Positions 46,364-56,500 of a stretch of DNA of 64,000 bases are shown in pieces. Source of the DNA: an uncultured Gammaproteobacteria bacterium (GTDB taxonomy: Bacteria; Pseudomonadota; Gammaproteobacteria; Steroidobacterales; GCA-2729495). The position numbers were made by a program, and so were the translations under genes. A model generated the notes under the pieces. That model made no database searches. It was given only the letters and a program-made list of their open reading frames with translations, and was not told the origin of the DNA. How positions within the stretch are numbered: the first letter of the stretch is position 1; each line of letters starts with the position of its first letter. The DNA lies in the NCBI GenBank assembly GCA_937921935.1, contig CAKZWQ010000026.1, positions 41,005 through 105,004 of the forward strand. Reading direction: 5' to 3'.

Positions 46364-47104
46364 ATGGCCCAGGACACATCGGGTAGCTGGCTTGCGCCCG
46401 CTGTTGCTATTGCCCTGGGTATCGCCGTGGCAGGCTGGTTGATTGGCACCGGTTTCCGTGAGGGTCGGCAGCTGGATCGTTATGTGACCGTAAAAGGCAT
46501 TGCCGAGCGAACGGTGTCAGCCGATCTGGCCATCTGGCCCCTGCGGGTCGTAGCCACGGGTGATGACCTGGCTGCCGTTCAGCAACAGATGGGCGAACAG
46601 CAGACGGCGGTCCTTGGCTTTCTGGATAGCGCCGGGGTCAGCGCCGATGAAATCGAGTTGCAGGATTTACAGGTGACGGATCTCTATGCCCAGGCTTATC
46701 GGTCAGGGCCGGTGAACAATCGTTTCATCGTGGCGCAAACGGTGAATGTGCGCTCCGGCAATGTGGCCCTGATCCGGGAGACCAGCGAGCGGGTCGGCGA
46801 ACTGGTGAATGCCGGGGTAGTGTTATCCAGCGACCGCGGGCCGTCCGGCAGCAGTCCGACTTATCTCTTCACCGGCCTGGTGGCACTGAAGCCGGACATG
46901 ATTGCCCAGGCTACGGTGAATGCGCGTCAGTCTGCCGAGCAATTTGCCGCTGATTCCGGCAGTGCCCTGGGTGGCATACGGCGCGCGAACCAGGGGCTGT
47001 TTCAGATACTGGCCCGCGATAATGCGCCCAATACCCAGCAGGCTCAGCAAGTGGAGAAAACCGTGCGGGTGGTTTCCACCATCGAGTACCTGCTGCTGGA
47101 CTGA
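46364..47104 (+). CDS. SIMPL (DUF541) domain protein
   Basis: 246 residues. One N-terminal membrane helix (about 9-27) and the SIMPL domain outside: YVTVKGIAERTVSADLAIWP, DEIELQDLQVTDLYAQAY, FIVAQTVNVRSGNVALIRE and the KPDMIAQATVNARQSAEQFA segment. The family, named after the SIMPL protein (signalling molecule that associates with mouse pelle-like kinase), is found in many envelope proteins and is tied to oxidative stress in some bacteria. Here it is periplasmic and anchored. It converges with the dehalogenase-like gene 2 bases later. Confidence 0.88.
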   Translation: MAQDTSGSWLAPAVAIALGIAVAGWLIGTGFREGRQLDRYVTVKGIAERTVSADLAIWPLRVVATGDDLAAVQQQMGEQQTAVLGFLDSAGVSADEIELQDLQVTDLYAQAYRSGPVNNRFIVAQTVNVRSGNVALIRETSERVGELVNAGVVLSSDRGPSGSSPTYLFTGLVALKPDMIAQATVNARQSAEQFAADSGSALGGIRRANQGLFQILARDNAPNTQQAQQVEKTVRVVSTIEYLLLD

Positions 47105-47106
47105 AT

Positions 47107-48015
47107 TCAGCCGCCGGCGAAGGCAATGAGGCGTCTGGCCAACTCTTCTGACTGATCTTCCACAATGTAAAAGTTCGCGTGCTCCAGCAGCGCGTGGTCC
47201 TGGCCTTTGCAGCCGGGGATGTGATTCAGCACTCGCGCCGGGCCCATGGCGGAACCCTCGAAGTCCTTGCTGTAGAGAGTGAGGACGGGTTTTTCCCAGC
47301 TGCCGAGTTTTTCCCAGGCAGCGGTGTTGGCCGGCGAGGCCGGATCGTCGGCGGAGATCGGCAGGATCATCGGGAAACGTCGTGGTCCGGTCTTGTAGCT
47401 TTCGTCCGGGTAGGGCGCGTCGAAGGCCGCGATCGTTTCCGGTGACAGCTCGTGATAAGTGCCCTCATTGACCATCTCGCCCTGCGGGAACACGGCTTTG
47501 GCGAACTGCTCGGCCCGCCAGTTGACGAACCAGCTCTTGCCGGGCGAATCGCCGTGGGGCAGGTTGGTGTTACTCAGTGCCAGGCGCGCAAAGATCTCCG
47601 GGCGTTCGGCGGCGATGCGCAGGCCGAAGAAGCCACCCCAGTCGAGCAGGTAGCCGGTGATATTGCGCAGCTGGAGCGCATCCAGGAATGCTGTGTTCCA
47701 GTCGATGTGTCGCTGGAAGCTGTAATCCTCCGTCTCCGGCAACTTGTCTGAACGGCCGAAGCCGATGTAGTCCGGCGCAATTACCCGATACCCGGCAGCC
47801 ACCAGCAAAGGAATCATCCGCCGGTAAATGTAGGACCAGCAGCCCTGGGTCGACAGCAACAAGATGACATGGTCATCGGGTTTGCCTTCATCCAGGTAAT
47901 GCATGCGCAGGCTGCCGAATTCCTCGTCCGGCAGTTCAATGTAATGGGGGGCAAAGGGATAGTCCGGTAGATTTTCGAAACGGGCTTCCGGTGTGCGTAG
48001 AGCTGATCGGGTCAT
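47107..48015 (-). CDS. Haloalkane-dehalogenase-like alpha/beta hydrolase lacking key residues
   Basis: 302 residues with the haloalkane dehalogenase (HLD-I) framework: CWSYIYRRMIP, PDYIGFGRSDK, the nucleophile Asp125 followed by the halide-binding Trp126 in LLDWGGFFGL, and a full cap domain. Two changes stand out. The oxyanion HGxP motif is STQGC (55-59). The catalytic His region GHF reads ANF (280-282), with His279 two places earlier. The enzyme may be inactive, act only in part, or use another mechanism. Its start overlaps the cytochrome stop (ATGA). Confidence 0.85.
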   Translation of the reverse strand: MTRSALRTPEARFENLPDYPFAPHYIELPDEEFGSLRMHYLDEGKPDDHVILLLSTQGCWSYIYRRMIPLLVAAGYRVIAPDYIGFGRSDKLPETEDYSFQRHIDWNTAFLDALQLRNITGYLLDWGGFFGLRIAAERPEIFARLALSNTNLPHGDSPGKSWFVNWRAEQFAKAVFPQGEMVNEGTYHELSPETIAAFDAPYPDESYKTGPRRFPMILPISADDPASPANTAAWEKLGSWEKPVLTLYSKDFEGSAMGPARVLNHIPGCKGQDHALLEHANFYIVEDQSEELARRLIAFAGG

Positions 48016-48968
48016 TGCGGGAAATCCTCAAGGGGCGTCAGTTCACGCAGGTAGCGCGTGATGGCAGCGCGATCTTCCGGCGTAAGCTGGGCAGTGTTGT
48101 CATCGATGACCGCCGTCATGCTGCCCCCGGCGAAATCGCCGTCCGGCATCATGCCAATCTCGAGGAATATCTCCACGTCCTCCGGTGACCAGCGACCAAT
48201 TCCATCCGTCGGATGGGGGCTGATATTGGGAATTTCCTTGCCGCCGGGGCCAGGCCCGCCGGCCATTTCCTGACCGGCAATCGGGGCACCGAAGCTATTC
48301 CGGGGCGTGTGGCATTCACCACAATGTCCCAGGTGCCTGACCAGGTAGGCGCCGCGATTCCAGACCGGATCCTTAGCGTCGTCCCCTGTGAAGCGCTCGC
48401 TGTCAAAAAACAGCAGCTGCCAGGCAGCCGCAGCCAGGCGTGTGTCCAGGTACCAGGCCAGTTCGTGTGGCTGGTTCTCACGGCGAACGGGTTCCAGGCT
48501 GAAGAGGTAGGCTTTGATGGCCAGTAAATCCTGGCGCGATATGCCCGTGTAAGACGGATAGGGAAAGGCGGGAAAATAATATCGGCCACCCGGACCAACG
48601 CCCTCCCAGAAAGCATTCACAAACTCATCATCGGTCCACTTGCCGATGCCTGTTTCCGGGTCCGGCGTGATGTTGGGTGAGTAAAAGACCCCGAAGGGTG
48701 TCTCCAGTTCATGGCCGCCGGCCAGGGGGCCGTTCTCGTCGTCCTTGGCTGTGTGGCAGCTGATGCAGCCTCCGGCGCGCAGCAGGTATTCGCCGCGGAC
48801 TGCGTCGGCATTCAGCGTCGTTTCCTGGGCCAGAACCTGGCTTGCTGTGCAGCCAAGGGCGAGGGTCAGCAGGCCGGCCAGCAGGCCGCCTCGCCCAAAG
48901 ATTAATCGGCACGCTTGGCTGTCCGAGCATTCCCTCCCGGCAATTTTCAGGGAGCGCAGCAGCCTCAT
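48012..48968 (-). CDS. Di-haem cytochrome c, exported
   Basis: 318 residues from the ATG at 48968, which overlaps the previous stop (ATGA); that fixes the start. A signal peptide ends near VLAQE. Two c-type haem sites are present, CISCH near 68-72 and CGECH near 216-220. The pattern GVFYSPNITPDPETGIGKWTD and the matching second block (NISPHPTDGIGRWSPEDVE) is that of the alcohol/aldehyde dehydrogenase cytochrome subunit family. It should pass electrons from a periplasmic dehydrogenase; none is in the window. Confidence 0.92.
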   Translation of the reverse strand: MRLLRSLKIAGRECSDSQACRLIFGRGGLLAGLLTLALGCTASQVLAQETTLNADAVRGEYLLRAGGCISCHTAKDDENGPLAGGHELETPFGVFYSPNITPDPETGIGKWTDDEFVNAFWEGVGPGGRYYFPAFPYPSYTGISRQDLLAIKAYLFSLEPVRRENQPHELAWYLDTRLAAAAWQLLFFDSERFTGDDAKDPVWNRGAYLVRHLGHCGECHTPRNSFGAPIAGQEMAGGPGPGGKEIPNISPHPTDGIGRWSPEDVEIFLEIGMMPDGDFAGGSMTAVIDDNTAQLTPEDRAAITRYLRELTPLEDFPQ

Positions 48969-49513
48969 TCCATCCGGCAGGTCCAACCGGATGACTCGCA
49001 GCGCAGTCTGGGTTCTTCGTCCGGCGATTTGCTGGCGTCGGCCCGGGTGGTGATCATGGTATTACCGCCGCGAAGGTCTACGCTGATGTGCCCGCCGCGC
49101 CAGAAGTCCTCGCAGCTGCCGTCGACCCGGTAACGCCAGGCGCCGATGCGCACGGCTTTTCCACGCGTATTACCGTCGGGGCAGGTTTCCAGTTCCGAGG
49201 TGACATCCATTTCCATGCGCCGGCCGCGATCATCCATTAACGGTCCGAAGCCTTTGCCTCGGCCGTGGCCGCGCCGTCGGTCATAAACCGTCATGGTCAG
49301 TTCCGACGGACCCGGCTCCACGCCCTCGCCGTCGTCCTCAGGCTCTTTGCCGCGCAGGCTGGTATTCCAGCTATTGGAGTTCGTCTCTGATTTGGAACTC
49401 GCGGCGCCGAGCTGCACATTGATTTTGCTGTCCTGGTTCGTGGTCGTTTCACCCGCAGAGGCAGGCGCCACGGCCAGGATGAGGAACAGGAAAATCAGAA
49501 TTCGCGAGATCAT
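48965..49513 (-). CDS. Hypothetical secreted protein coupled to the cytochrome
   Basis: 182 residues from the ATG at 49513. The signal peptide (ISRILIFLFLILAVAPASAG) is clear. The mature part is polar: Ser/Asn-rich, then acidic, then a basic Gly/Arg stretch (YDRRRGHGRGKGFG) and an end with four Cys (ETCPDG, GSCEDF, LRCESSGWTC). I recognise no family. The stop lies in the cytochrome start codon region, so the two are made together. Confidence 0.65.
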   Translation of the reverse strand: MISRILIFLFLILAVAPASAGETTTNQDSKINVQLGAASSKSETNSNSWNTSLRGKEPEDDGEGVEPGPSELTMTVYDRRRGHGRGKGFGPLMDDRGRRMEMDVTSELETCPDGNTRGKAVRIGAWRYRVDGSCEDFWRGGHISVDLRGGNTMITTRADASKSPDEEPRLRCESSGWTCRME

Positions 49514-49611
49514 GGCCTTGAGACCCTCGTTGTCTGAACTCAATTTAGCATGGCCGACGATCTCAGGCTGAGATCCGGGCCACGCGCCCGGCAATCGTTT
49601 TCTGGCGGGCG

Positions 49612-51105
49612 TCAGCGTGGCTGGGCTGCCGTCAGGATCGGGCGGCTGCCCTGGGAAAGGATTTCATCTACAGCGGCCACATAGGCTCGAATCAGGGGCT
49701 TGTTGTAATTACCTACGGGCACGCCGTTATAAATGATGGTTGTGCCCTGGTAAGACAGCTGTCGAGTGAAAGGCACATTCCAGTCGGGATAGTCCACCGT
49801 CTCGTATAGCTCATAGCCGGGGAAATTCTCGAAATTCGCCATCATGTGGAAATACATGGTGTCGGTATTTTCAGCAAAGAATTCGATGGGCACGTTGATG
49901 ACATAGTCATAACCATCATTGACGCCATCCCAGAATGCGGTATTTGTCGCCAGGTATTTGCCGTCCGGATTATTGTGTGCGTCGGCAAAATGATCCTGGC
50001 TCTGCACGATCTGGGTCCGGTCAAAGGGATAGCTTTCCAGCGTGTCGCGCAAGCTGCTCAGGGCACCGTTTACATAGCCTGGGGCCAGTTCGATCCAGGC
50101 TTCGTGCGGCACCCGATCCCAGGGCATGCCGTGCGTGGACATGACGACTTTCACATCAGCGCCGGCCGGCAATGTATCCAGCCGATCACGCAGCATGTTG
50201 TTCCAGGGCTCCAGGGTCGCGGCAAAATCACCAAGCTGCCGGGTCATGATGACTTTGATCTTCTTGTCGTTAGCTTCTTCCCATTCATGGATGTAGTGCA
50301 TGGCGTGCTTGAAACCACCATTGAACTCTTCATGATGGGAATAAATGGCGGCAGGAGCCGAGAGCACTACCGTGTCGATGCCCTCATCCAGCAGGCTGCG
50401 CAGGGCGGTGCGAGCCCGGCCAAAATTCTCGGCGGTGATCCAGCGGTAAGGCACGTCGCCGTAGCGCGCACGTATCTGTTCCATAGCTTCGGCCACGATC
50501 ACGCCCATGCCGTATTGATGGGGGACTTTTCCCTGCACCGAGCCTTTACCGGCCGCGTAGTAGTAGTGCCGCGCTTTGTTTATCAGCTTCGCTGACACTG
50601 AGGGCATGCCGCCGCTCCGACTGTCGAGCAGAAAGAAGCCATGATCCAGGTGCAAATCTTCCCGCGGCGGTACCCAGTCGACTTCGCCCATGGCCCACTT
50701 GTTTACGTAGGGGACGCCATCCAGGTCCACTTCACTGCCCAGGGGGTCCACCAGTCGCGCCGGCTTGAATTCTTCGAACTCGTAGTAGCGATCCGGATCA
50801 AGCAGCACGACGCCCCGGTCTGCCGCCACCAGTTTGTTGATGGGCCAGGGAATGTACTGCAAGGCTTTCTGGGCCAGGGTAAAGAAGTCTACCGTCTGCA
50901 TTTCCTCGGGCATTACCAGGTGGGTAATGAAAATGCCGACGCGGCCTTCCGGGGTCGTGTCCTGTTGCTGGTAGTAGCTGTAGTAGTTGGGTTCTCTGAG
51001 TTGCGGCGGAATACGATTCATGTAGCTGAAGGCCGCATAGCCGGCAAGGTTGACTGTCAGCACGGTCCCGCCGATCCAGACGAGAAGTTTTTTCCACTTG
51101 CTCAT
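49612..51105 (-). CDS. Membrane-anchored protein with chelatase (ferrochelatase/CbiX)-like segments
   Basis: 497 residues. One N-terminal helix (about 7-26) anchors a large periplasmic part. Near 322, VVMSTHGMPWDR resembles the S-H-G loop of ferrochelatases and CbiX. Near 402-418, VINVPIEFFAENTDTMYFH resembles their C-terminal VPIGFVSEHIETLYE strand and metal-side Glu/Thr. An earlier repeat-like half (VGIFITHLVMPEEMQ) fits a two-domain chelatase fold. The location outside the membrane is unusual for haem synthesis, so metal or porphyrin handling is the guess. A second protein with such marks lies at 60064. Confidence 0.55.
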   Translation of the reverse strand: MSKWKKLLVWIGGTVLTVNLAGYAAFSYMNRIPPQLREPNYYSYYQQQDTTPEGRVGIFITHLVMPEEMQTVDFFTLAQKALQYIPWPINKLVAADRGVVLLDPDRYYEFEEFKPARLVDPLGSEVDLDGVPYVNKWAMGEVDWVPPREDLHLDHGFFLLDSRSGGMPSVSAKLINKARHYYYAAGKGSVQGKVPHQYGMGVIVAEAMEQIRARYGDVPYRWITAENFGRARTALRSLLDEGIDTVVLSAPAAIYSHHEEFNGGFKHAMHYIHEWEEANDKKIKVIMTRQLGDFAATLEPWNNMLRDRLDTLPAGADVKVVMSTHGMPWDRVPHEAWIELAPGYVNGALSSLRDTLESYPFDRTQIVQSQDHFADAHNNPDGKYLATNTAFWDGVNDGYDYVINVPIEFFAENTDTMYFHMMANFENFPGYELYETVDYPDWNVPFTRQLSYQGTTIIYNGVPVGNYNKPLIRAYVAAVDEILSQGSRPILTAAQPR

Positions 51106-51150
51106 GAGCTAATCCCCCGCAGCAGTCAGCTCTGCTACCCGTTCAGCCCC

Positions 51151-52143
51151 TCAGTCCTGCACCGTGGCTGCAGCTTCAGCCTCTTCTGCTGCTGCGGTTT
51201 CCAGATCCGCATCCAGCCAGGCCCGCACGTCGCGGCCAATCAGTTCGCCGGCTTCCTGCACGGCCATGTGGCCGACGCCGGGATAGATGATGAGTTCCAG
51301 GGACTGGGTGTTATGCAGTAACTCTTCGAACTCATAGGCCTGTTCTACTTCTGCCTGGGGATTTTCCTCGCCCCACAGCAGCAAGGTCGGCGCGCGGACG
51401 TTTTCTGCAACGCCTTCCAGGTCGCCGGATTTGTATTGCGACAGCCGGTCCAGTTGCGCTTCGCGTTGGCCTTCGCGCAACCACATGTCGTGCCAGCGGT
51501 CGATCACGTCGTCTGTCAGCTTGGTTTTGTCACCGTAAGCATTAGTCAGCATGAACTTGGGCAAGGCCCTGGGCAGGATGTGTTCCAGGATGCGGGCGAT
51601 GTCCGGGACACCGCCGCGGCGCATCTGGTTGCGACCTTCCAGGGAGCCCGGGCTGAGCAGAATCAGTCGGTCAATGCGCTCCGGATGCCGGGCGGAATAG
51701 TGGATAGCCACGGTGCCACCCAGAGATGTGCCGCCAATGCTGAAGTTTTCCAGGCCCAGGGCATCCACAAATCGCTCTGTCAGCTCGATGGTCCGGGCCA
51801 GGGAGTAGTCGCCCGTGGGATCAGGACCCGTGAGCCCGTGGCTGGTCATGTCAAAACGAATGACGCGGTAGCTGTCCTGCAGTGCCTCTACCCAGGGATC
51901 CCAGCCGATCAGGTTGGCGAAATTGGCGTGCACCAGCACCACCGCCGGGCCTTCACCCTCGTCGCGATAGTGAATCCTGGCGCCATCCACATTCAGAAAG
52001 CGGGAGGCCGGTGTCATGTAGCGCGCTTCCAGAACCTCGGCGGGGATATCCCGGTATATCCACATAGCGGCCAGTACCCCCAGGGTTCCCGCTGCCCATA
52101 GGCCCAGGATTAACAGGCCCAGCACCTTCAGGAACTTCAACAT
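51151..52143 (-). CDS. Membrane-anchored alpha/beta hydrolase
   Basis: 330 residues. One N-terminal helix (VLGLLILGLWAAGTLGVLAA) precedes an alpha/beta-hydrolase domain: VVLVHANFANLIGWDPWVEA (in place of the usual HG), FDMTSHGLTG, nucleophile Ser in GGTSLGGTVA and His in PGVGHMAVQE. The acid residue is not obvious: the expected site reads WGEENPQAE. The tail is an acidic Ala/Glu run. The substrate is unknown. It lies 45 bases upstream of the chelatase-like gene on the same strand and divergent from the RND pump. Confidence 0.85.
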   Translation of the reverse strand: MLKFLKVLGLLILGLWAAGTLGVLAAMWIYRDIPAEVLEARYMTPASRFLNVDGARIHYRDEGEGPAVVLVHANFANLIGWDPWVEALQDSYRVIRFDMTSHGLTGPDPTGDYSLARTIELTERFVDALGLENFSIGGTSLGGTVAIHYSARHPERIDRLILLSPGSLEGRNQMRRGGVPDIARILEHILPRALPKFMLTNAYGDKTKLTDDVIDRWHDMWLREGQREAQLDRLSQYKSGDLEGVAENVRAPTLLLWGEENPQAEVEQAYEFEELLHNTQSLELIIYPGVGHMAVQEAGELIGRDVRAWLDADLETAAAEEAEAAATVQD

Positions 52144-52276
52144 CCTAGCTTTACCATCAAATGACCCAAAATTATCTTATAATACAAAAACTTAAACTTT
52201 TTCCGGGGGCAGCCCGCGGCAGCATCCGATCTGCCGGTAAAGGCGAACATACATCTGTAGCAGGGATCTTATCTTT
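52144..52276. promoter_or_regulatory. AT-rich divergent promoter region of hydrolase and RND genes
   Basis: A marked AT-rich island. TATAAT at 52178-52183 is a perfect -10 box for the RND operon, though no good -35 is seen; on the other strand TATTAT and GATAAT lie in the same island and can serve the hydrolase. No clear palindrome was found. Confidence 0.4.
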
Positions 52277-53578
52277 ATGCAGCAGTTTCTAAAGTTAATC
52301 CGCCGAGTTCGCCTGGGGCCAGTCACGGTCCTGGTGGGCGCTCTGGTCGTCGCCTCCGCGTTGATCATGAGTCGGCCGGAACGGCCCGCCATCTCCATTC
52401 CCGAAAAGGCCTGGAGTATCGAAGTCATTCCTGCTGCCCCGGCCGCCATTCGCCCTACCCTGGAACTTTATGCGCGCATCCAGTCGCCTGAAGATTCCCG
52501 TCTGAGTGCCGGCATCGAGGCGGAAGTCCTCGAAGTGCTGGTGCAGGACGGAGACGAGGTGGCTGCGGGCGATGTTCTGGCCGTGCTGGATGATCGCGAC
52601 GCCCGTTTCGAATTGCTCCAGAGAGACGCTGACGTGCAGGAGATTCGCGCCCAGATCAATCTGGAGAAGCAGCGGCTGCGGCGGAACAAGGAAGCCCTTT
52701 TCAAAGAAGAGGAACTGCTGGAAATCACCGTTAGTAACGCCGAGCGCTCCCGCAGTCTTTATAAAGACAATCTGGTGTCCCTGTCTAATGTCGATGAGTC
52801 GGCTGACAAGCTAAAACGCCAGGAGCTGGCTGTTACCTCCCGCCAGCTCACCATTGAAGAAAGTGAGATCAAGGTTCTGCAGTTTAAGGCCCAGCTGCAA
52901 CGAGCCGAAGCGCTACGCGACATGTCGCAATTAATGGTTGACCGGACACAAGTGGTCGCCCCCTTCGCCGGTCTGATTTCCGAAGTCGATGCATCGGTGG
53001 GCGATCGGATTCGTGTCGGTGACGAGCTGATGCGCTTGCACAATCCCGAAGTCCTGGAGTTGCGCACCCAGGTGCCGACGCGTTTCGCCAGTCGCGTGCG
53101 CGATGCCCTGTCTGCCGGCCTGAAGATTGATGCCCAGGCGCAGGTGGGCGGCCGCGAATACCCCATGGCCCTGGAGCGGCTGTCCGGGCAAACCCGCGAA
53201 GGTTCCGGCAGTGTGGATGCCTATCTGGCCTTTGAGGCGCCGCCGCAGGATGCGCCCCTGGGATCAACGGTTCAGCTGGTGCTTTCGCTGCCGGCGGAAA
53301 TCGATGCCATCGCCGTGCCCGCCGAGGCTGTTTACGGGCGCAATCGCATTTATAAGGTAGAGGGCGAGCGCATGGTGGCCGTCGATGTGGAACGACTTGG
53401 CGAGCGCCTGTTGCCGGACGGCCGCAGCGAGGTGCTGATTCGCAGCGCCACGCTGAAACCCGAGGACCGAATTATTACCACCAAGATTTCTTCCGCCGCC
53501 AATGGTCTGTTGGTCAATGTGCGCGGCGTTGATGGCGACGCCAGGCTGGCTGCAGGCGAGCGCCCGGGAACAAACTAA
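52277..53578 (+). CDS. RND efflux periplasmic adaptor
   Basis: 433 residues. One anchoring helix (TVLVGALVVASALIM), a lipoyl half (AGIEAEVLEVLVQDGDEVAAG), a long coiled-coil hairpin (about 115-215) and the return lipoyl segment VVAPFAGLISEVDASVGDRI. A beta-barrel domain follows. It bridges the RND pump encoded 3 bases later and an outer-membrane channel not in the window. The substrate class is not visible. Confidence 0.92.
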   Translation: MQQFLKLIRRVRLGPVTVLVGALVVASALIMSRPERPAISIPEKAWSIEVIPAAPAAIRPTLELYARIQSPEDSRLSAGIEAEVLEVLVQDGDEVAAGDVLAVLDDRDARFELLQRDADVQEIRAQINLEKQRLRRNKEALFKEEELLEITVSNAERSRSLYKDNLVSLSNVDESADKLKRQELAVTSRQLTIEESEIKVLQFKAQLQRAEALRDMSQLMVDRTQVVAPFAGLISEVDASVGDRIRVGDELMRLHNPEVLELRTQVPTRFASRVRDALSAGLKIDAQAQVGGREYPMALERLSGQTREGSGSVDAYLAFEAPPQDAPLGSTVQLVLSLPAEIDAIAVPAEAVYGRNRIYKVEGERMVAVDVERLGERLLPDGRSEVLIRSATLKPEDRIITTKISSAANGLLVNVRGVDGDARLAAGERPGTN

Positions 53579-53581
53579 GTC

Positions 53582-56500
53582 ATGCGCCCCGGCATTATCA
53601 GTATCTTCGTTCGCCATCCGGTGGCGCCCAACCTGGCCATGTTCGTCATGATCCTGGCGGGTGTGTGGGCCCTTGGCCAGCTGACGCGGCAGTTGCTGCC
53701 CAACTTCGAACTCAGCCTGGTCAATGTGGAGGTGACCTGGACGGGTGCTTCTGCTGAGGATGTGCAGCTGGCTGTCACCCAGCCCCTGGAAGATCAGCTA
53801 CGCGGTCTGGACTTGCTCGAGGGTATCCGCTCCACGTCTCGCGAGGGCCGGGGCATTGTCACCCTGGAATACGGCGAAAAAACAGACATGGGCGCTGTCC
53901 TGGACCAGGTCAAAGAGCGCGTTAGCCAGGTCCGCAACCTGCCTGCCTTGGCTGAGACGCCAACGGTTTCTCTGATTCCGCGCAACGAGCAGGTGGCGAA
54001 GCTGGTCGTGACGGGCCCTGAGTTGTCGATACTCCGGCCCCTGGTTCGTGGCTTCGAGCGCGAACTGCGTGGTCTGGGTCTGGCCAAGATCGAACTGGAG
54101 GGACTGCCTGAACAGGAAATCGCCATCAAGCTGTCCGGCGAACGGCTGAATGAACTGCGTTTGTCCCTGAAAGAAATTGCTCAGCGAGTCCGTGAGACCA
54201 GTAGCGATGTTCCGGCCGGTTCCGTGGGCCGCGCCGAATCGGCTCGCCAGCTGCGCAGCCTGGACCAGGCTCGCAGTGTTGCTGACTTCGAAGACCTGCC
54301 CATTGCTGCCGATGCGGACGGGCGCCTGCTCGCCCTGCGGGACGTGGCCGAAGTCGAGCGGCGGGCACGGACGGATCAGCCCACCCTGCTGGTTAACGGC
54401 TCTCCGGCAGTCGAAATCACTGTGCTGCGCGCGGAAAGCCAGGATGCCATCGATGTTGCCGGCGTCCTGTCTGACTGGATTGACCGCAAGCGTCCAGGCC
54501 TGCCCGCCAACGTTGAGATCATGGTCTACGACGAGGAATGGCGACTGGTCCAGGATCGCATCAACCTGATGGTGGAAAATTCCGTGGGTGGCTTGGCCCT
54601 GGTGGTTATCGCGCTGTTCATATTTCTTAACGGACGGGTAGCCTTCTGGGTTGCTATTGGAATTCCGGTGTCCGTGATGGCGGGCCTCATGGCGCTGTTC
54701 CTTTTTGGTGGCAGCCTGAACATGATCAGCCTGTTTGCCATGGTCATGGCCCTGGGTATCGTCGTCGATGACGCCATTGTGGTCGGCGAAGAAGCTGTCA
54801 CACGTTACCAGGCCGGTGCCAAGCCCCTGGACGCAGCAGAGCAGGCTGCTTATCGCATGTTCGGCCCGGTGATGGCCGCGTCCCTGACGACGGTTGCGGC
54901 ATTCGTGCCCCTGATGACCCTGGGCGGCGTCGGTGGCACCATTTTGTTCGCCATTCCCCTGATCATGATTTGCGTGGTCATAGCCTCTCTCGCGGAGTGT
55001 TTCCTGGTGCTCCCGGGCCACCTGCGGCATTCCCTGGAAAGTTCCGCCCGACATGCCCCGTCGCGGTGGCGCTTGAAGATTGATACGGCCTACGAAAATT
55101 TCCGCTGCGGCGTTTTCCGTCGCTCGGTTGCCCGCGCGGTAGAAAAACGTTCTACCACCATCGCCATGGCCATCGGCGCACTTATTTTGGTTTTCGGCCT
55201 GCTGATTGGCGGGCGCATCGACTTCACGCTGTTTCCGCAACCAGACAATACGAAAGTGCAGGCGATCGTTCGCTTCACAGCAGGTACGCCCGCTGAACGT
55301 GTGGAGGCCTTCGTTAACGATGCCCGTGCGGCACTTCGGCAAATTGAAGCCGAGTCCGGTGAGAAAATTGTTGAGCTGGAGCTCACCAAGTTGGGTCTTG
55401 ATCCGCGCGGTACCCAGGCATCCAATGTCGCCACCATGACGGTGCAGCTAACCCCGGATAACAATCGCACCCTGCGCAATGCCGAGATTGTCAGGCGCTG
55501 GCAGCGTGCGGTGCCCCCGCCCGGTGGTCTGGAGAGCTTTTTTATTCTCAATACCTCTGGCGGACCCCATGCTAATGATATTGAGCTGGAAATAACCGGC
55601 ACGGATCCCGAGGCGCTGAAGTCTGCTGCCGAGAAGGTTATCCAGGCGCTGCGCGGAATTTCCGGTGTGAGTGGTGTGCGTGACGACATGGCCTGGGGCA
55701 AGGAACAGCTGATTTTTGAGCTTTCGGCTAACGGCCAGGCCATCGGGTTGACGGGTGAGGCCCTCGGGGAGCAGCTGCGGGCGGCCTTTGAAGGCGACCT
55801 GGTGCAGATTTTCCAGGACCAGGGGGACGAGATTGAGGTCCGGGTCCTGCTAACAGACCAGGAGCGGAACGCAGTCAGTTCCCTGGAAAGCCTGCCGGTG
55901 GTGTTGGCCAACGGTGACACCGTGCCCCTGAGTGATGTGGCTCGTTTAAGTTACCGGCGTGGTTTCGAATCCCTGAAGCGCAGCGGCGGCGAACTGGCCG
56001 TGCAGATTACGGGTGATGTTGATGAAGACATGAACAACAATAATGCGGTGCGGGCTATCCTGGCAGCGGAAGTCTTTCCGACTATCGAGGGCCGGCCTGG
56101 CATCAGTTCCTTCAGTTTCGGCGGTGATGCCGAAAGCCAGGGCGAAACTTTGGGCGATGTCGGCACAGCGCTGCCCCTGGCCCTGTTGCTGATCTACATC
56201 ATCCTGGCCTGGGTGTTCGAGTCCTACCTGTGGCCTCTCGCGGTGTTGTCAGTGATTCCTTTCGGCCTGGTCGGTGCGCTGTTCGGTCACTGGGCCCTGA
56301 ATGTCGACATCACCCTGATGTCCATCTTCGGCTTGTTTGGTTTGATCGGCATTGTCATTAACGACTCCATCATCCTGGTGAGCGTGTTCCGGGAGCTCAC
56401 CGCCCAGGGAATGACAGTGCAGAAGGCGGCGGCCGAAGCAGCCGTGCGCCGCAGCCGTGCCGTCATACTGACTTCCGTGACCACCGTTCTCGGTGTGATG

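Noticed and set aside
47107..48015. Frameshift as the cause of the missing dehalogenase residues
   Set aside because: The frame is open throughout, both sides of each changed motif match the family, and the junction with the cytochrome gene is an exact ATGA overlap.
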